Assembly: GCA_900553245.1 (NCBI GenBank)
Contig: USCP01000031.1
Location: forward strand, 1 to 12,579
Reading direction: 5' to 3'
DNA: 12,579 bases
DNA from: an uncultured Peptococcaceae bacterium
GTDB lineage: Bacteria; Bacillota; Peptococcia; Peptococcales; Peptococcaceae
Within the stretch, counting starts at the first letter, position 1. Every line of letters starts with the position of its first letter. Under the pieces are notes generated by a model. That model had not been told where the DNA came from, made no database searches, and saw only the letters and a list, made by a program, of their open reading frames with translations. Shown here in pieces: positions 6,396-12,579 of the stretch. A program made the translations under genes and the position numbers.

Positions 6396-7598
6396 TTACT
6401 TTGCTTCAGAAATTGCTTCAACAGTTTCGAGAGCAATAGCGTATTCTTCGTTGGTTGGGATAACGAAAGCGTGAGCCTTAGCACCTTCAGCGCTAATGTC
6501 ACGGAATTCGCGGCAACCGTTGTTCTTGTCAGCATCGATAGCGATACCGAGTGCATCGAGGTCAGCGCAGATGGAAGCACGAACGCGATCGTCGTTTTCA
6601 CCAATACCAGCGGTAAATACGATTGCATCGCAGCCGTTGAGTTCTGCGTAGTAAGCACCGATGTACTTCTTCACACGAAGCACGAACATGTCATAAGCGA
6701 GTTGTGCACGTTCGTTGCCTTCGTCCATAGCAGCTTCGATGTCACGGAAGTCGTTGGAAAGACCGCTCACACCGAGAAGACCGGATTTCTTGTTTACATA
6801 AGTATCCATTTCGTCTGGGGTGAAGCCTTTGTTCTTCATGATGTAAAGAACTGCAGCTGGGTCCATGTCACCGGTACGGGTACCCATTACAAGACCTTCG
6901 AGTGGGGTGAAGCCCATGGAGGTATCCATTACCTTGCCGCCGTTGATTGCGGAAACGGATGCACCGTTACCGAGGTGGCAGGTGATAATCTTAAGATCTT
7001 CGATTGGGCGACCGAGTGCCTTTGCAGCTTCACGAGCTACATACTTGTGGCTGGTGCCGTGAGCGCCGTAACGACGAACCTTGAGTGCTTCATAATCTTC
7101 GTAAGGAATAGCATACATGTAGTGTGCAGCATCCATGGTCATGTGGTAAGAAGTGTCAAATACGCACACGGATGGGATGCCAGGCATGTTTTCTTCGCAA
7201 GCGATGATGCCAGCGAGTGCAGCGTAGTTATGAAGTGGAGCCATTACGCCGTAACCTTCAACGAGGTCCTTCACGCGTTGATCGACAACAGCTGCTTTAG
7301 GGAAGGAATCCCCACCTTGTACGATACGATGACCAATAGCATTGATCATGCTGAGATCGTCAACAACTGCAAGGTCACCCTTGGTGAGTGCGTCTACAAC
7401 GAGAGCCACAGCTTGTTTGTGGTCATCTGCAGTAACGTCCTTTTTCAATTTTTCGCCCTTAGCTTTTACTTCAAAGCCTGCGGTGCCGCCAAGACCAATG
7501 CGTTCTACAAGACCCTTGGACATAACTTCGCCGTTTTCCATGTTGATGAGCTGGAACTTCAAAGAAGAGCTCCCACTGTTCATGACTAATACGATCAT
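6396..7598 (-). CDS. ackA: Acetate kinase
   Basis: A 400-residue cytoplasmic enzyme that interconverts acetyl phosphate plus ADP and acetate plus ATP, the main substrate-level ATP step of acetate fermentation. The N-terminal MIVLVMNSGSSSLKFQL is the family signature with the conserved Asn7, and the second signature appears as VFDTSYHMTM. GHRIVQGG, ITCHLGNGAS, GTRTGDMDP and FTAGIGEND supply the other acetyl-phosphate and nucleotide motifs. Length is the usual one of about 400. ATG 7596-7598 follows an AGGTGA site. No pta gene is present in the window. The gene begins 29 nt after the ABC ATPase stop, with no terminator between them, so it may be read through from the transporter operon; a private promoter is not obvious. 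Strong codon bias leaves a long open antisense frame, which I do not take as a gene. Confidence 0.97.
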   Translation of the reverse strand: MIVLVMNSGSSSLKFQLINMENGEVMSKGLVERIGLGGTAGFEVKAKGEKLKKDVTADDHKQAVALVVDALTKGDLAVVDDLSMINAIGHRIVQGGDSFPKAAVVDQRVKDLVEGYGVMAPLHNYAALAGIIACEENMPGIPSVCVFDTSYHMTMDAAHYMYAIPYEDYEALKVRRYGAHGTSHKYVAREAAKALGRPIEDLKIITCHLGNGASVSAINGGKVMDTSMGFTPLEGLVMGTRTGDMDPAAVLYIMKNKGFTPDEMDTYVNKKSGLLGVSGLSNDFRDIEAAMDEGNERAQLAYDMFVLRVKKYIGAYYAELNGCDAIVFTAGIGENDDRVRASICADLDALGIAIDADKNNGCREFRDISAEGAKAHAFVIPTNEEYAIALETVEAISEAK

Positions 7599-7627
7599 TT
7601 CTTTTGTTCACCTCATAAAGTATTTTA

Positions 7628-8422
7628 TTAAGAAAGGAGCAACCCGTCGCTAAGCATAGCGTCGCCGCTGGCCTTCTCAAACATTTGTAATAAGTCCTGT
7701 ACGGACAAGTTTGGATGGTCGGCTTTTTTAATATCGACCACTACACGCCCACTGTCAAGCATCACCAAACGGTTGCCGTGGGTGATGGCATCACGCATGT
7801 TGTGGGTAATCATAATGGTGGTAAAGCCGTATTCACTAACAATTTGGTCAGTGATTTCAAGCACCTTTGCTGCGGTCTTTGGGTCAAGGGCAGCGGTGTG
7901 CTCGTCAAGCAACAAAATATCCGGACGCTTCAAGGTCGCCATCAAAAGGGTGAGCGCTTGGCGCTGACCACCACTGAGGAGCCCCACACGGTCGGTGAGA
8001 CGTTCTTCAAGGCCCAAACCGAGCATAGACAAACGTTCCTTAAAGAAATCACGGTCCTTGGCGCGTGCACTCCAACGCAAGCCTGGAATTTGCCCACGGC
8101 GAGAAGCGATGGAAAGGTTTTCTTCGATTTGCATGTTGGCGCAGGTGCCCATCATTGGGTCCTGAAACACGCGACCGATAAACTGTGCACGTTTATGCTC
8201 AGGGAGTTTTGTTACATTTACATTATTTATAGTAATTTCACCTTTGTCAACAGGAAAAACACCGGCAATGGCATTCATCATGGTGGATTTCCCTGCCCCG
8301 TTGCCCCCGATGACGGTGACAAAGTCGCCTTCATCCAAGTGCAAGCTCAAACCGTTTAAGGCTTTCTTTTGGTTAACGGTTCCGGCATTAAAGGTTTTTT
8401 CAATGGATTTGATATCTAACAT
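7628..8422 (-). CDS. ABC transporter ATP-binding protein of a TrpXYZ-like uptake system
   Basis: A complete ABC ATPase of 264 residues: Walker A GGNGAGKST (39-47), Q-loop Gln87 in VFQDPMMG, signature LSGGQ (149-153), Walker B ILLLDE (169-174) followed by HTAALDP, and H-loop His207. The LLDEHTAALDPKTA wording is typical of the COG1101 ATPases that accompany TrpX-type binding proteins. It energises import through the permease encoded just upstream. The start is ATG 8420-8422, preceded by GAGGGGG; earlier in-frame starts would overlap the permease gene, which ends only 16 nt away. ackA lies 29 nt downstream. Role as importer ATPase is sure; the substrate is not. Confidence 0.93.
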   Translation of the reverse strand: MLDIKSIEKTFNAGTVNQKKALNGLSLHLDEGDFVTVIGGNGAGKSTMMNAIAGVFPVDKGEITINNVNVTKLPEHKRAQFIGRVFQDPMMGTCANMQIEENLSIASRRGQIPGLRWSARAKDRDFFKERLSMLGLGLEERLTDRVGLLSGGQRQALTLLMATLKRPDILLLDEHTAALDPKTAAKVLEITDQIVSEYGFTTIMITHNMRDAITHGNRLVMLDSGRVVVDIKKADHPNLSVQDLLQMFEKASGDAMLSDGLLLS

Positions 8423-8438
8423 GTGACTGACCCCCTCA

Positions 8439-9314
8439 TTACGCGTTGGAACGCATCTTTTGCACTTTGCTCTTAATAAGCGGAAGGGCAAGCGCAATGG
8501 CAACGATGACAGCGGTAAGCAACTTGAGGTCATTAGGATTCATACCCAACCAGAGTACGAAGGCCACCACCGCACGATAAGCGATGGACCCCAATACCAC
8601 GCTGATGAGCCAGTTTTTAAAGCTACGTGTGCCAAACAATACTTCCCCGATGATGATGGACGCCAACCCGGTAACAAGGACCCCAGTCCCCATACCAACG
8701 TCGGCATAGCCGTTAGATTGGGCAAGCAATGCACCGGTAATCCCAACAAAACCGTTGGAAAGTACCAAACCGAGAATGATGGTAATATCGGTATTCACCC
8801 CTTGGGCACGAATCATCTGAGGATTGTCCCCGGTGGCACGAATCGCCGCACCGAGTTCAGTCCCAAAGAATACATAGCAGAATACCCATACTGCCACAGT
8901 CACAATCAAACCAACAGTAAAGGTCGCCATGACCTTACTCATACTGCCTTCAAAGAAGGTATACACGGTATCCAAGCCGAGGATGGATGTGGTTGCACGG
9001 CCCATAATGCGAAGGTTCACAGAATACAGGCCAATCATGGTCAAAATCCCAGCCAAAAGTGCAGGAATCTTGAGTTTGGTATGCAAAAAGCCTGTCACGG
9101 CACCTGCCAAACAACCACCCAAAAAAGCCAAAAGCACAGCTAAAATCGGTGAATAGCCGGCAGTAATTGCCATTACTGCAATCGCCCCGCCCAATGGGTA
9201 AGAGCCTTCAATCGTAAGGTCTGCAACATCCAAAATACGGAAGGTTAAAAACAAACCAATCGCAAGCACTGCCCACAAGAGCCCTTGTGCGACAGTAGAC
9301 ATAATGAGTTCCAT
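8439..9314 (-). CDS. ABC transporter permease (BPD_transp_2 family) of a TrpXYZ-like uptake system
   Basis: This 291-residue integral membrane protein has about eight hydrophobic segments along its length. It opens with a helix ending in LFLTFRILDVADLTIEGSYPLGGA and carries the cytoplasmic coupling segment GAAIRATGDNPQMIRAQGVN. Both are typical of the branched-chain/sugar-type permeases grouped as COG4120. It is the membrane channel for the solute delivered by the upstream lipoproteins. I chose ATG 9312-9314, five bases after GGAGG; upstream in-frame starts extend only into the leader. A hairpin and a separate promoter lie between it and the binding-protein genes, so it may be expressed at a different level from them. 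Specificity is not visible; TrpX-family systems include a tryptophan importer in streptococci. Confidence 0.92.
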   Translation of the reverse strand: MELIMSTVAQGLLWAVLAIGLFLTFRILDVADLTIEGSYPLGGAIAVMAITAGYSPILAVLLAFLGGCLAGAVTGFLHTKLKIPALLAGILTMIGLYSVNLRIMGRATTSILGLDTVYTFFEGSMSKVMATFTVGLIVTVAVWVFCYVFFGTELGAAIRATGDNPQMIRAQGVNTDITIILGLVLSNGFVGITGALLAQSNGYADVGMGTGVLVTGLASIIIGEVLFGTRSFKNWLISVVLGSIAYRAVVAFVLWLGMNPNDLKLLTAVIVAIALALPLIKSKVQKMRSNA

Positions 9315-9323
9315 AGTTTCCTC

Positions 9324-9349
9324 CATCTTACACAAAAAATTATAAGATG
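9324..9349 (-). promoter_or_regulatory. Small hairpin next to the permease ribosome binding site
   Basis: CATCTTA and TAAGATG (9343-9349 and 9324-9330, read on the minus strand) can pair as a 7-bp stem with a 12-nt T-rich loop. The 3' arm abuts the GGAGG site of the permease gene, so folding could affect translation. It is weak and AT-rich; function is inferred. Confidence 0.3.
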
Positions 9350-9368
9350 CCTGTAACACCTATAAGTC

Positions 9369-9377
9369 ATTATAGCA
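9369..9377 (-). promoter_or_regulatory. Probable extended -10 promoter of the permease-ATPase-(ackA) genes
   Basis: On the minus strand TGCTATAAT is a perfect extended -10 (hexamer 9369-9374), with only a poor -35 match about 17-18 bp upstream. A transcript would begin near 9362, about 48 nt before the permease ATG and after the hairpin at 9438-9470, giving the permease genes their own transcript. Confidence 0.5.
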
Positions 9378-9437
9378 TAAGAAAGGTGTTAATCCTAACA
9401 TCTTACGAGCAAATTATTATTTTCGGAATAAACAAAC

Positions 9438-9470
9438 AAAACGAAGGCGTTGGTGTAACCCCTTCGTTTT
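9438..9470 (-). terminator. Terminator/attenuator after the intact binding-protein gene
   Basis: A 10-bp stem AAAACGAAGG/CCTTCGTTTT (9461-9470 and 9438-9447) with a 13-nt loop is followed on the minus strand by GTTTGTTTATT. It lies 21 nt after the binding-protein stop. It should end most transcripts and keep binding protein in excess over permease. Confidence 0.75.
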
Positions 9471-9491
9471 GTGATTGATCATATCCGGCTG

Positions 9492-10511
9492 TTATTTTTC
9501 AGCGCTGTAGTCCTCAACAAATTCGGTGAGATCTTCAGGTACTTCGATACCCAATGCTTCAACGGTTGCTTTGTTGATCGCAGTGGTGGTAACTTCCGGC
9601 ATTTCAATTGGCATGCTATCCGGGGTCGCTTCACCCTTCAAAATTTTTGCTGCCATCGCACCGGTTTGCTTGCCGAGTTCGAAGTAGTCAACGCTGACAG
9701 TTGCAAGGCCGCCGCCGCTCATCATGCCAACTTCACCGGTGAATACAGGGATTTTCTTTTCATTGGTAATCCCTGTGAGGGTGGTGATGGCACTTGCCAA
9801 CATGTTATCAGTTGGCACGTAGATGGCTTGAACGTCTTCACCAATCAAGCTGGTTGCTGCCTGTTGAATTTCATTAACATTAGAAATTGTCATTTCTTCA
9901 ACCGCAATACCCAATGCTTCACATTCTTGCTTGAACATATCTGCTTGAATGCGGGAATTTTCTTCAGCAGAGCTGTAGATAATCCCAGCGGTTTTAATTT
10001 CAGGCACCAATTTCTTCATCAGTGCCACTTGGTCCTTAATAGGGTTCATATCGCTGGTCCCGGTAAGGTTACCACCAGGCTTGTCGTTGGATTCAACGAG
10101 TTTTGCTGCCTCGTAATCGGTAATCGCGGTCCCTACGATTGGAATTTCACTGCTTGCACTCTTCATTTGCACCGCGGCTTGGGTGGCAATGGTGCACACC
10201 AAATCTTTTTTGTCAGATGCAAATTGCTTGGTGATGGTATCCAAGTTGGATTGGTCACCTTGCGCATTTTGGAATTCAATGACAACGTCTTCACCGAGCT
10301 TGTAACCGGCTTCTTCGAGCCCTGCTTCAAACCCGTCACGGGCACGGTCTAAAGCCACGTGATCCGCAAGCTGAATAATCCCAACTTGTAATGCGTCGGC
10401 ATTTGCTTCTGCTGCGGCGCTACCTGCTGTGGAGCCGCCTCCACCGCCGCAACCTGCCAATACCATCATGCTACCGAGTGCTACACCAGCAATCCATTTT
10501 TTCATTTTCAT
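9492..10511 (-). CDS. TrpX-like ABC transporter substrate-binding lipoprotein (intact copy)
   Basis: This 339-residue secreted lipoprotein has a basic N-terminus (KMKK), a hydrophobic stretch and the lipobox LAGC with Cys21, followed by a Gly/Ser-rich linker. The mature part begins VGIIQLADHVALDRARDGFEAGLEEAGY and continues with FQNAQGDQSNLDTI, the hallmark of the COG2984/TrpX binding-protein family with a type I periplasmic fold. It would capture the solute outside the membrane and pass it to the permease. Tryptophan is a candidate only because of the family; other substrates are possible. ATG 10509-10511 is chosen because GGAGG lies eight bases upstream; the longer start at 10526 would place the ribosome site inside the gene. 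It is a close tandem paralogue of the next gene upstream. Confidence 0.93.
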   Translation of the reverse strand: MKMKKWIAGVALGSMMVLAGCGGGGGSTAGSAAAEANADALQVGIIQLADHVALDRARDGFEAGLEEAGYKLGEDVVIEFQNAQGDQSNLDTITKQFASDKKDLVCTIATQAAVQMKSASSEIPIVGTAITDYEAAKLVESNDKPGGNLTGTSDMNPIKDQVALMKKLVPEIKTAGIIYSSAEENSRIQADMFKQECEALGIAVEEMTISNVNEIQQAATSLIGEDVQAIYVPTDNMLASAITTLTGITNEKKIPVFTGEVGMMSGGGLATVSVDYFELGKQTGAMAAKILKGEATPDSMPIEMPEVTTTAINKATVEALGIEVPEDLTEFVEDYSAEK

Positions 10512-10596
10512 ATTGATTTCCTCCATTCTACCTAAACCTACAAATTTATCATCACAGCCGGCTCAATATAAACCTTGCTGTAACTACCTACTCAAA

Positions 10597-11619
10597 CTAC
10601 TTTTCTTGACTGTATTCGCTCACGAATTCGGTCAACTCATCCGGCACAGTGATGCCCAATGCATCCACAGCCAATTTGTTAATGGCAGTGGTGGTCACTT
10701 CCGGCATTTCAATTGGCATGGCGTCCGGAGTGGCTTCGCCCTACAAAATCTTTGCGGCCATCGCCCCGGTTTGCTTGCCGAGTTCATAATAATCAATACT
10801 TACTGTTGCAAGTGCGCCACTGTTTAAGTGGGCCACTTCACCACCAAATACAGGAATCTTCTTTTCATTGGTAATCCCTGTGAGGGTGGTTAAAGCACTA
10901 GCCATGAGGTTATCCGTTGGCACATAAATCGCGTCAATCTTTTTGCCGATTAAGCTGGTTGCCGCTTGTTGAATTTCATTGACATTGGAGATGGTCATTT
11001 CTTCAACCTTAATGCCACTGGCCTCACATTCTTTTGTATACTGTTCCGCTTGAATGCGGGAGTTTTCTTCAGAAGAACTGTAGATGATCCCAACGGTCTT
11101 CATATCCGGCACCATTTGCTTCATCAGTGCCACTTGTTCCTTAATAGGGTTCATATCGCTGGTCCCAGTTACATTGCGTCCCGGCTTATCATTGGACTCA
11201 ACGAGCTTTGCCGCTTCGTAATCGGTAATCGCCGTCCCTACCACAGGAATCTCGCTGCTTGCTGTTGCCATTTGTACCGCTGCTTGGGTCGCAATGGCGC
11301 AAACGAGATCTTTTTGATCACTTGCAAATTGCTTCGTGATGGTATCTAAATTAGATTGGTCTGCCTGCGCATTTTGGAAATCAATGACGACATCCTCACC
11401 CAGCTTATAACCGGCTTCTTCTAAGCCGTCTTCAAAGCCTTGACGTGCACGATCCAGTGCCACGTGGTCGGCGAGCTGAACAATCCCCACTTGTAACGCA
11501 TCTGAATTGGCAGCTTGTTCGTTGGACGCCCTGCCTTCGGTGGCGCCTCCACCACCGCAACCGCCTAATACTACCATACTGCCGAGAACAACCCCGGCAA
11601 TCCACTTTTTAAAAGTCAT
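10597..11619 (-). pseudogene. TrpX-like substrate-binding lipoprotein, second copy with premature amber codon
   Basis: The gene starts at ATG 11617-11619, eight bases after GGAGG, with a signal peptide and lipobox LGGC (Cys21). It matches its paralogue throughout. At 10741-10743 the AAG (Lys) of the paralogue's KILKGEATPD is replaced by TAG, ending translation after 292 residues. The same frame continues beyond it for 47 well-conserved residues (GEATPDAMPIEMPEVTTTAI and so on to SEYSQEK) and ends at TAG 10597-10599. The missing tail includes the last part of the binding-protein fold, so the product is probably unstable, or the codon is a recent mutation or a base-call error. The tail has not drifted, so the loss must be young. 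It is the first gene of the operon, and translation stop here could affect transcription of the second copy. Confidence 0.88.
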
Positions 11620-11696
11620 CCGCATATCCTCCATTCCACTATTCTACATTTCAATTTGGATGAACGCCCGTATCTATAAAATATGAACGTACTTGT

Positions 11697-11725
11697 ATGA
11701 TAAATTGTGCGTAACAAAAATGCAA
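11697..11725 (-). promoter_or_regulatory. Possible promoter of the binding-protein operon
   Basis: On the minus strand TTGCAT (11720-11725) and TATCAT (11697-11702) are 17 bp apart, about 80 nt before the start codon. The -35 is a modest match. I see no T-box or tryptophan leader peptide in the leader. Confidence 0.4.
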
Positions 11726-11814
11726 CCATAGAGAACGAGAAAAATCGGAAAATTATATAATATTCTTTATGAATGCCGATTGCCGATACTTTTCCAAAGT
11801 TTACCTAAATTTTT

Positions 11815-11988
11815 CTTTCCACACTTTCCACATTCGTTATTCGTGTATTTTAAGGGGGTTTTATTTGAGTTTTCCCCCTATGGGAGTGAGTTTTCCACTA
11901 CGTTTTGTGGAAAACTCGCCACTTATCCGAAGGGTTTTCCACAATTTCTGTGGAAAACGACGTTTATTTTTGTGGATATTTATCCACT
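11815..11988. other. Cluster of DnaA-box-like sequences (origin-like or DnaA-binding region)
   Basis: Eight nonamers resemble the DnaA box TTATCCACA. CTTTCCACA occurs twice in direct tandem (11815-11823 and 11824-11832). TTTTCCACT (11891-11899) faces an inverted TTTTCCACA (11906-11914). TTTTCCACA (11935-11943) faces an inverted copy (11949-11957). An inverted ATATCCACA (11971-11979) touches TTATCCACT (11980-11988). The last six form three inverted repeats with 11-, 10- and 7-bp arms. A further TTATCC half-site lies at 11923-11928. Such clusters beside AT-rich DNA are typical of bacterial replication origins, or of sites that bind or titrate DnaA. No dnaA or dnaN is visible in the window, so calling it the chromosomal origin is inference. 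Confidence 0.55.
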
Positions 11989-11989
11989 G
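11890..11989. repeat. Three consecutive inverted repeats built from TTTTCCAC/TATCCAC boxes
   Basis: Arms GAGTTTTCCAC/GTGGAAAACTC (near 11889-11917), GTTTTCCACA/TGTGGAAAAC (11934-11958) and GTGGATA/TATCCAC (11972-11987) follow one another within 100 bp, with loops of 7, 5 and 2 bases. A looser AGGGGG/CCCCCT pair (11853-11879) precedes them. Confidence 0.8.
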
Positions 11990-12237
11990 CAAACCGACAA
12001 TTCGCGGAATTTTATCCTCCATTTTGCGCGCATATTGACGCATTATGCATCATATTTTCTTAAAAATCCGTTATCGATTTACGCCTTAGTGGCAAAAACT
12101 GCAAGCCGTCGCAATGAATTTTTTTAGCACAGCATGGTCACTGCGGTGATTTTAAATACAGCCTCGTTAATGCGCCACCTATAATAGGTCCTTTTTATTC
12201 ACCAATCAGCCTCATGCGTTGATGCGGATACCCCCAC

Positions 12238-12579
12238 TTACTTAGCAGTCATGGTTTCGATACCACGTAAAGTAATGGTGGTGGTGCCGTCGTTTTCCAC
12301 GCGAATTTCCACACGGTCGGGAGCGTCATACCACTCTGCCGGAATGGTGAGGGTGATTTCACCGTCACACACCAGCTTGTGGGTCGCGGTTTGCTTTCTG
12401 GCAAATTCCTGCTCCACAACGAGATTTTCCGGTAAATTGGCGTAGCTCACTTCTCCCATGAAGCTGTTTTGCATCTGAATGGAATTTGGAAAAACCTTTT
12501 CCGCAAGGGTGCGGGTATCCACCAAATCGCTGCCTGTGGCGTTATCTGCGAGAAATTTTTTGGCACGGGTAAAGGCTTC
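12238..12579 (-). CDS. Nucleoid-associated protein (NdpA/YejK-like), C-terminal part
   Basis: The frame is open from the right edge to TAA 12238-12240, giving the last 113 residues; the start lies outside. The tail EAFTRAKKFLADN, TRTLAEKVFPNS and EQEFARKQTATHKLVCDGEITLTIPAEWYDAPDRVEIRV, ending in GTTTITLRGIETM, resembles by memory the C-terminal region of Firmicute 37-kDa nucleoid-associated proteins. Those commonly read as ARQKIKTDTGIEL, a PxEYY-like motif and a final NPDGT..I.I.NI. The family binds the nucleoid; its exact role is unclear. A new start inside the visible part is unlikely because homology continues to the edge. Its 3' end faces the DnaA-box cluster about 250 bp away. Assignment is moderate because only the C-terminus is visible. 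Confidence 0.6.
   Translation of the reverse strand, partial: EAFTRAKKFLADNATGSDLVDTRTLAEKVFPNSIQMQNSFMGEVSYANLPENLVVEQEFARKQTATHKLVCDGEITLTIPAEWYDAPDRVEIRVENDGTTTITLRGIETMTAK

Larger units (their letters stand above)
9492..11619 (-). repeat. Tandem duplication of the binding-protein gene
   Basis: Two direct copies, 9492-10511 and 10597-11619, align along nearly their whole length and share long identical peptides such as QLADHVALDRAR, ITDYEAAKLVESNDKPG and LTGITNEKKIPVF. They differ mainly in the lipoprotein linker and at scattered positions. Ribosome sites (ATGGAGGA) are also alike. Confidence 0.9.
11620..12237. other. 618-bp gene-free, AT-rich intergenic region
   Basis: No convincing gene lies here: the open frames on the plus strand (for example 11769-12038) are rich in Phe, Tyr and Cys, have no family look and cover repeats. 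The stretch is clearly more AT-rich than its neighbours, including ATTATATAATATTC near 11753-11765 and T-rich runs at 11806-11820. The central part (11815-11988) holds DnaA-box-like repeats. To its right, 11989-12237 has no recognisable feature except the small palindrome ACCTATAATAGGT (12177-12189) followed by CCTTTTT, too short to be a sure terminator. Confidence 0.75.

Noticed and set aside
6384..7589. A 401-codon open frame on the plus strand, antisense to nearly all of ackA
   Set aside because: Its translation has no family motifs and is rich in Cys, His, Val and Phe. Strong codon bias in ackA depletes stops in the antisense frame, a known artefact, and AckA itself is unmistakable.
9471..10352. 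A 293-codon plus-strand frame antisense to the intact binding-protein gene, with a partial echo at 10429-11349
   Set aside because: The echo arises only because the two binding-protein genes are duplicates. The minus-strand frames have signal peptides, lipoboxes and family motifs.
10741..10743. Amber recoding (pyrrolysine or suppressor) in the second binding protein
   Set aside because: TAG also serves as a normal stop in the window (nudC at 4767-4769, the ATPase at 685-687 and this gene's own end at 10597-10599), and no pyl genes or context are seen. Mutation or a base error is simpler.
11620..11760. T-box or tryptophan-responsive leader before the TrpX-like operon
   Set aside because: No specifier-loop or T-box core sequence, no run of Trp codons and no terminator hairpin seen in the leader.
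11815..11988. A CRISPR array or integration site
   Set aside because: Repeats are short, inverted and unevenly spaced, with no spacer pattern, cas genes or integrase.
11769..12127. Overlapping plus-strand open frames in the gene-free region
   Set aside because: They run through the DnaA-box palindromes, lack good ribosome sites and encode low-complexity Phe/Tyr-rich sequence.

Overview
The window looks like chromosomal DNA of a low- to mid-GC Bacillota (Firmicutes) anaerobe, probably Clostridia, Tissierellia or Negativicutes. The reasons are strong AGGAGG-type ribosome binding sites, AckA, lipoprotein-type solute-binding proteins of the TrpX family, a two-component/FtsX-permease export module and compact rho-independent terminators. 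I cannot name the species from sequence alone.

Layout. (1) Positions 1-3000, all on the minus strand: a response regulator, a histidine kinase, a terminator, then an ABC ATPase and an FtsX-like permease that runs off the left edge. This is a classic signalling plus export module, but three of its four genes carry lesions. The response regulator has a frameshifting deletion of about 25 nt in its receiver domain. The kinase lacks its membrane sensor. The ATPase is split by a 38-nt imperfect duplication. Phased GTGAC repeats sit in front of the ATPase and probably form the regulator's operator. (2) Positions 3050-5264, plus strand: a promoter followed by an aldo/keto reductase, an NAD(+) diphosphatase (NudC) and a PPC/DUF296 protein, ending in a bidirectional terminator. 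(3) Positions 5263-6316, minus strand: a membrane-anchored serine hydrolase of the class A beta-lactamase fold, with its own promoter. (4) Positions 6352-11725, minus strand: two tandem TrpX-like solute-binding lipoproteins (the promoter-proximal copy interrupted by an amber codon), a hairpin, the permease, the ATPase and, 29 nt further on, acetate kinase with its terminator. (5) Positions 11620-12237: a gene-free, AT-rich stretch holding eight DnaA-box-like sequences in direct and inverted repeats, resembling a replication origin or DnaA-titration site. (6) Positions 12238 to the right edge, minus strand: the C-terminal part of a NdpA/YejK-like nucleoid-associated protein.

How it fits together: the right half combines uptake of a small molecule (possibly an aromatic amino acid, judging only by the TrpX family) with fermentative ATP generation by AckA. 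The middle operon links a NADPH-type reductase with NAD(H) turnover. The left module appears to be decaying, or assembled with errors. The most interesting signals are the DnaA-box cluster, which lies away from any visible dnaA, and the concentration of gene lesions.
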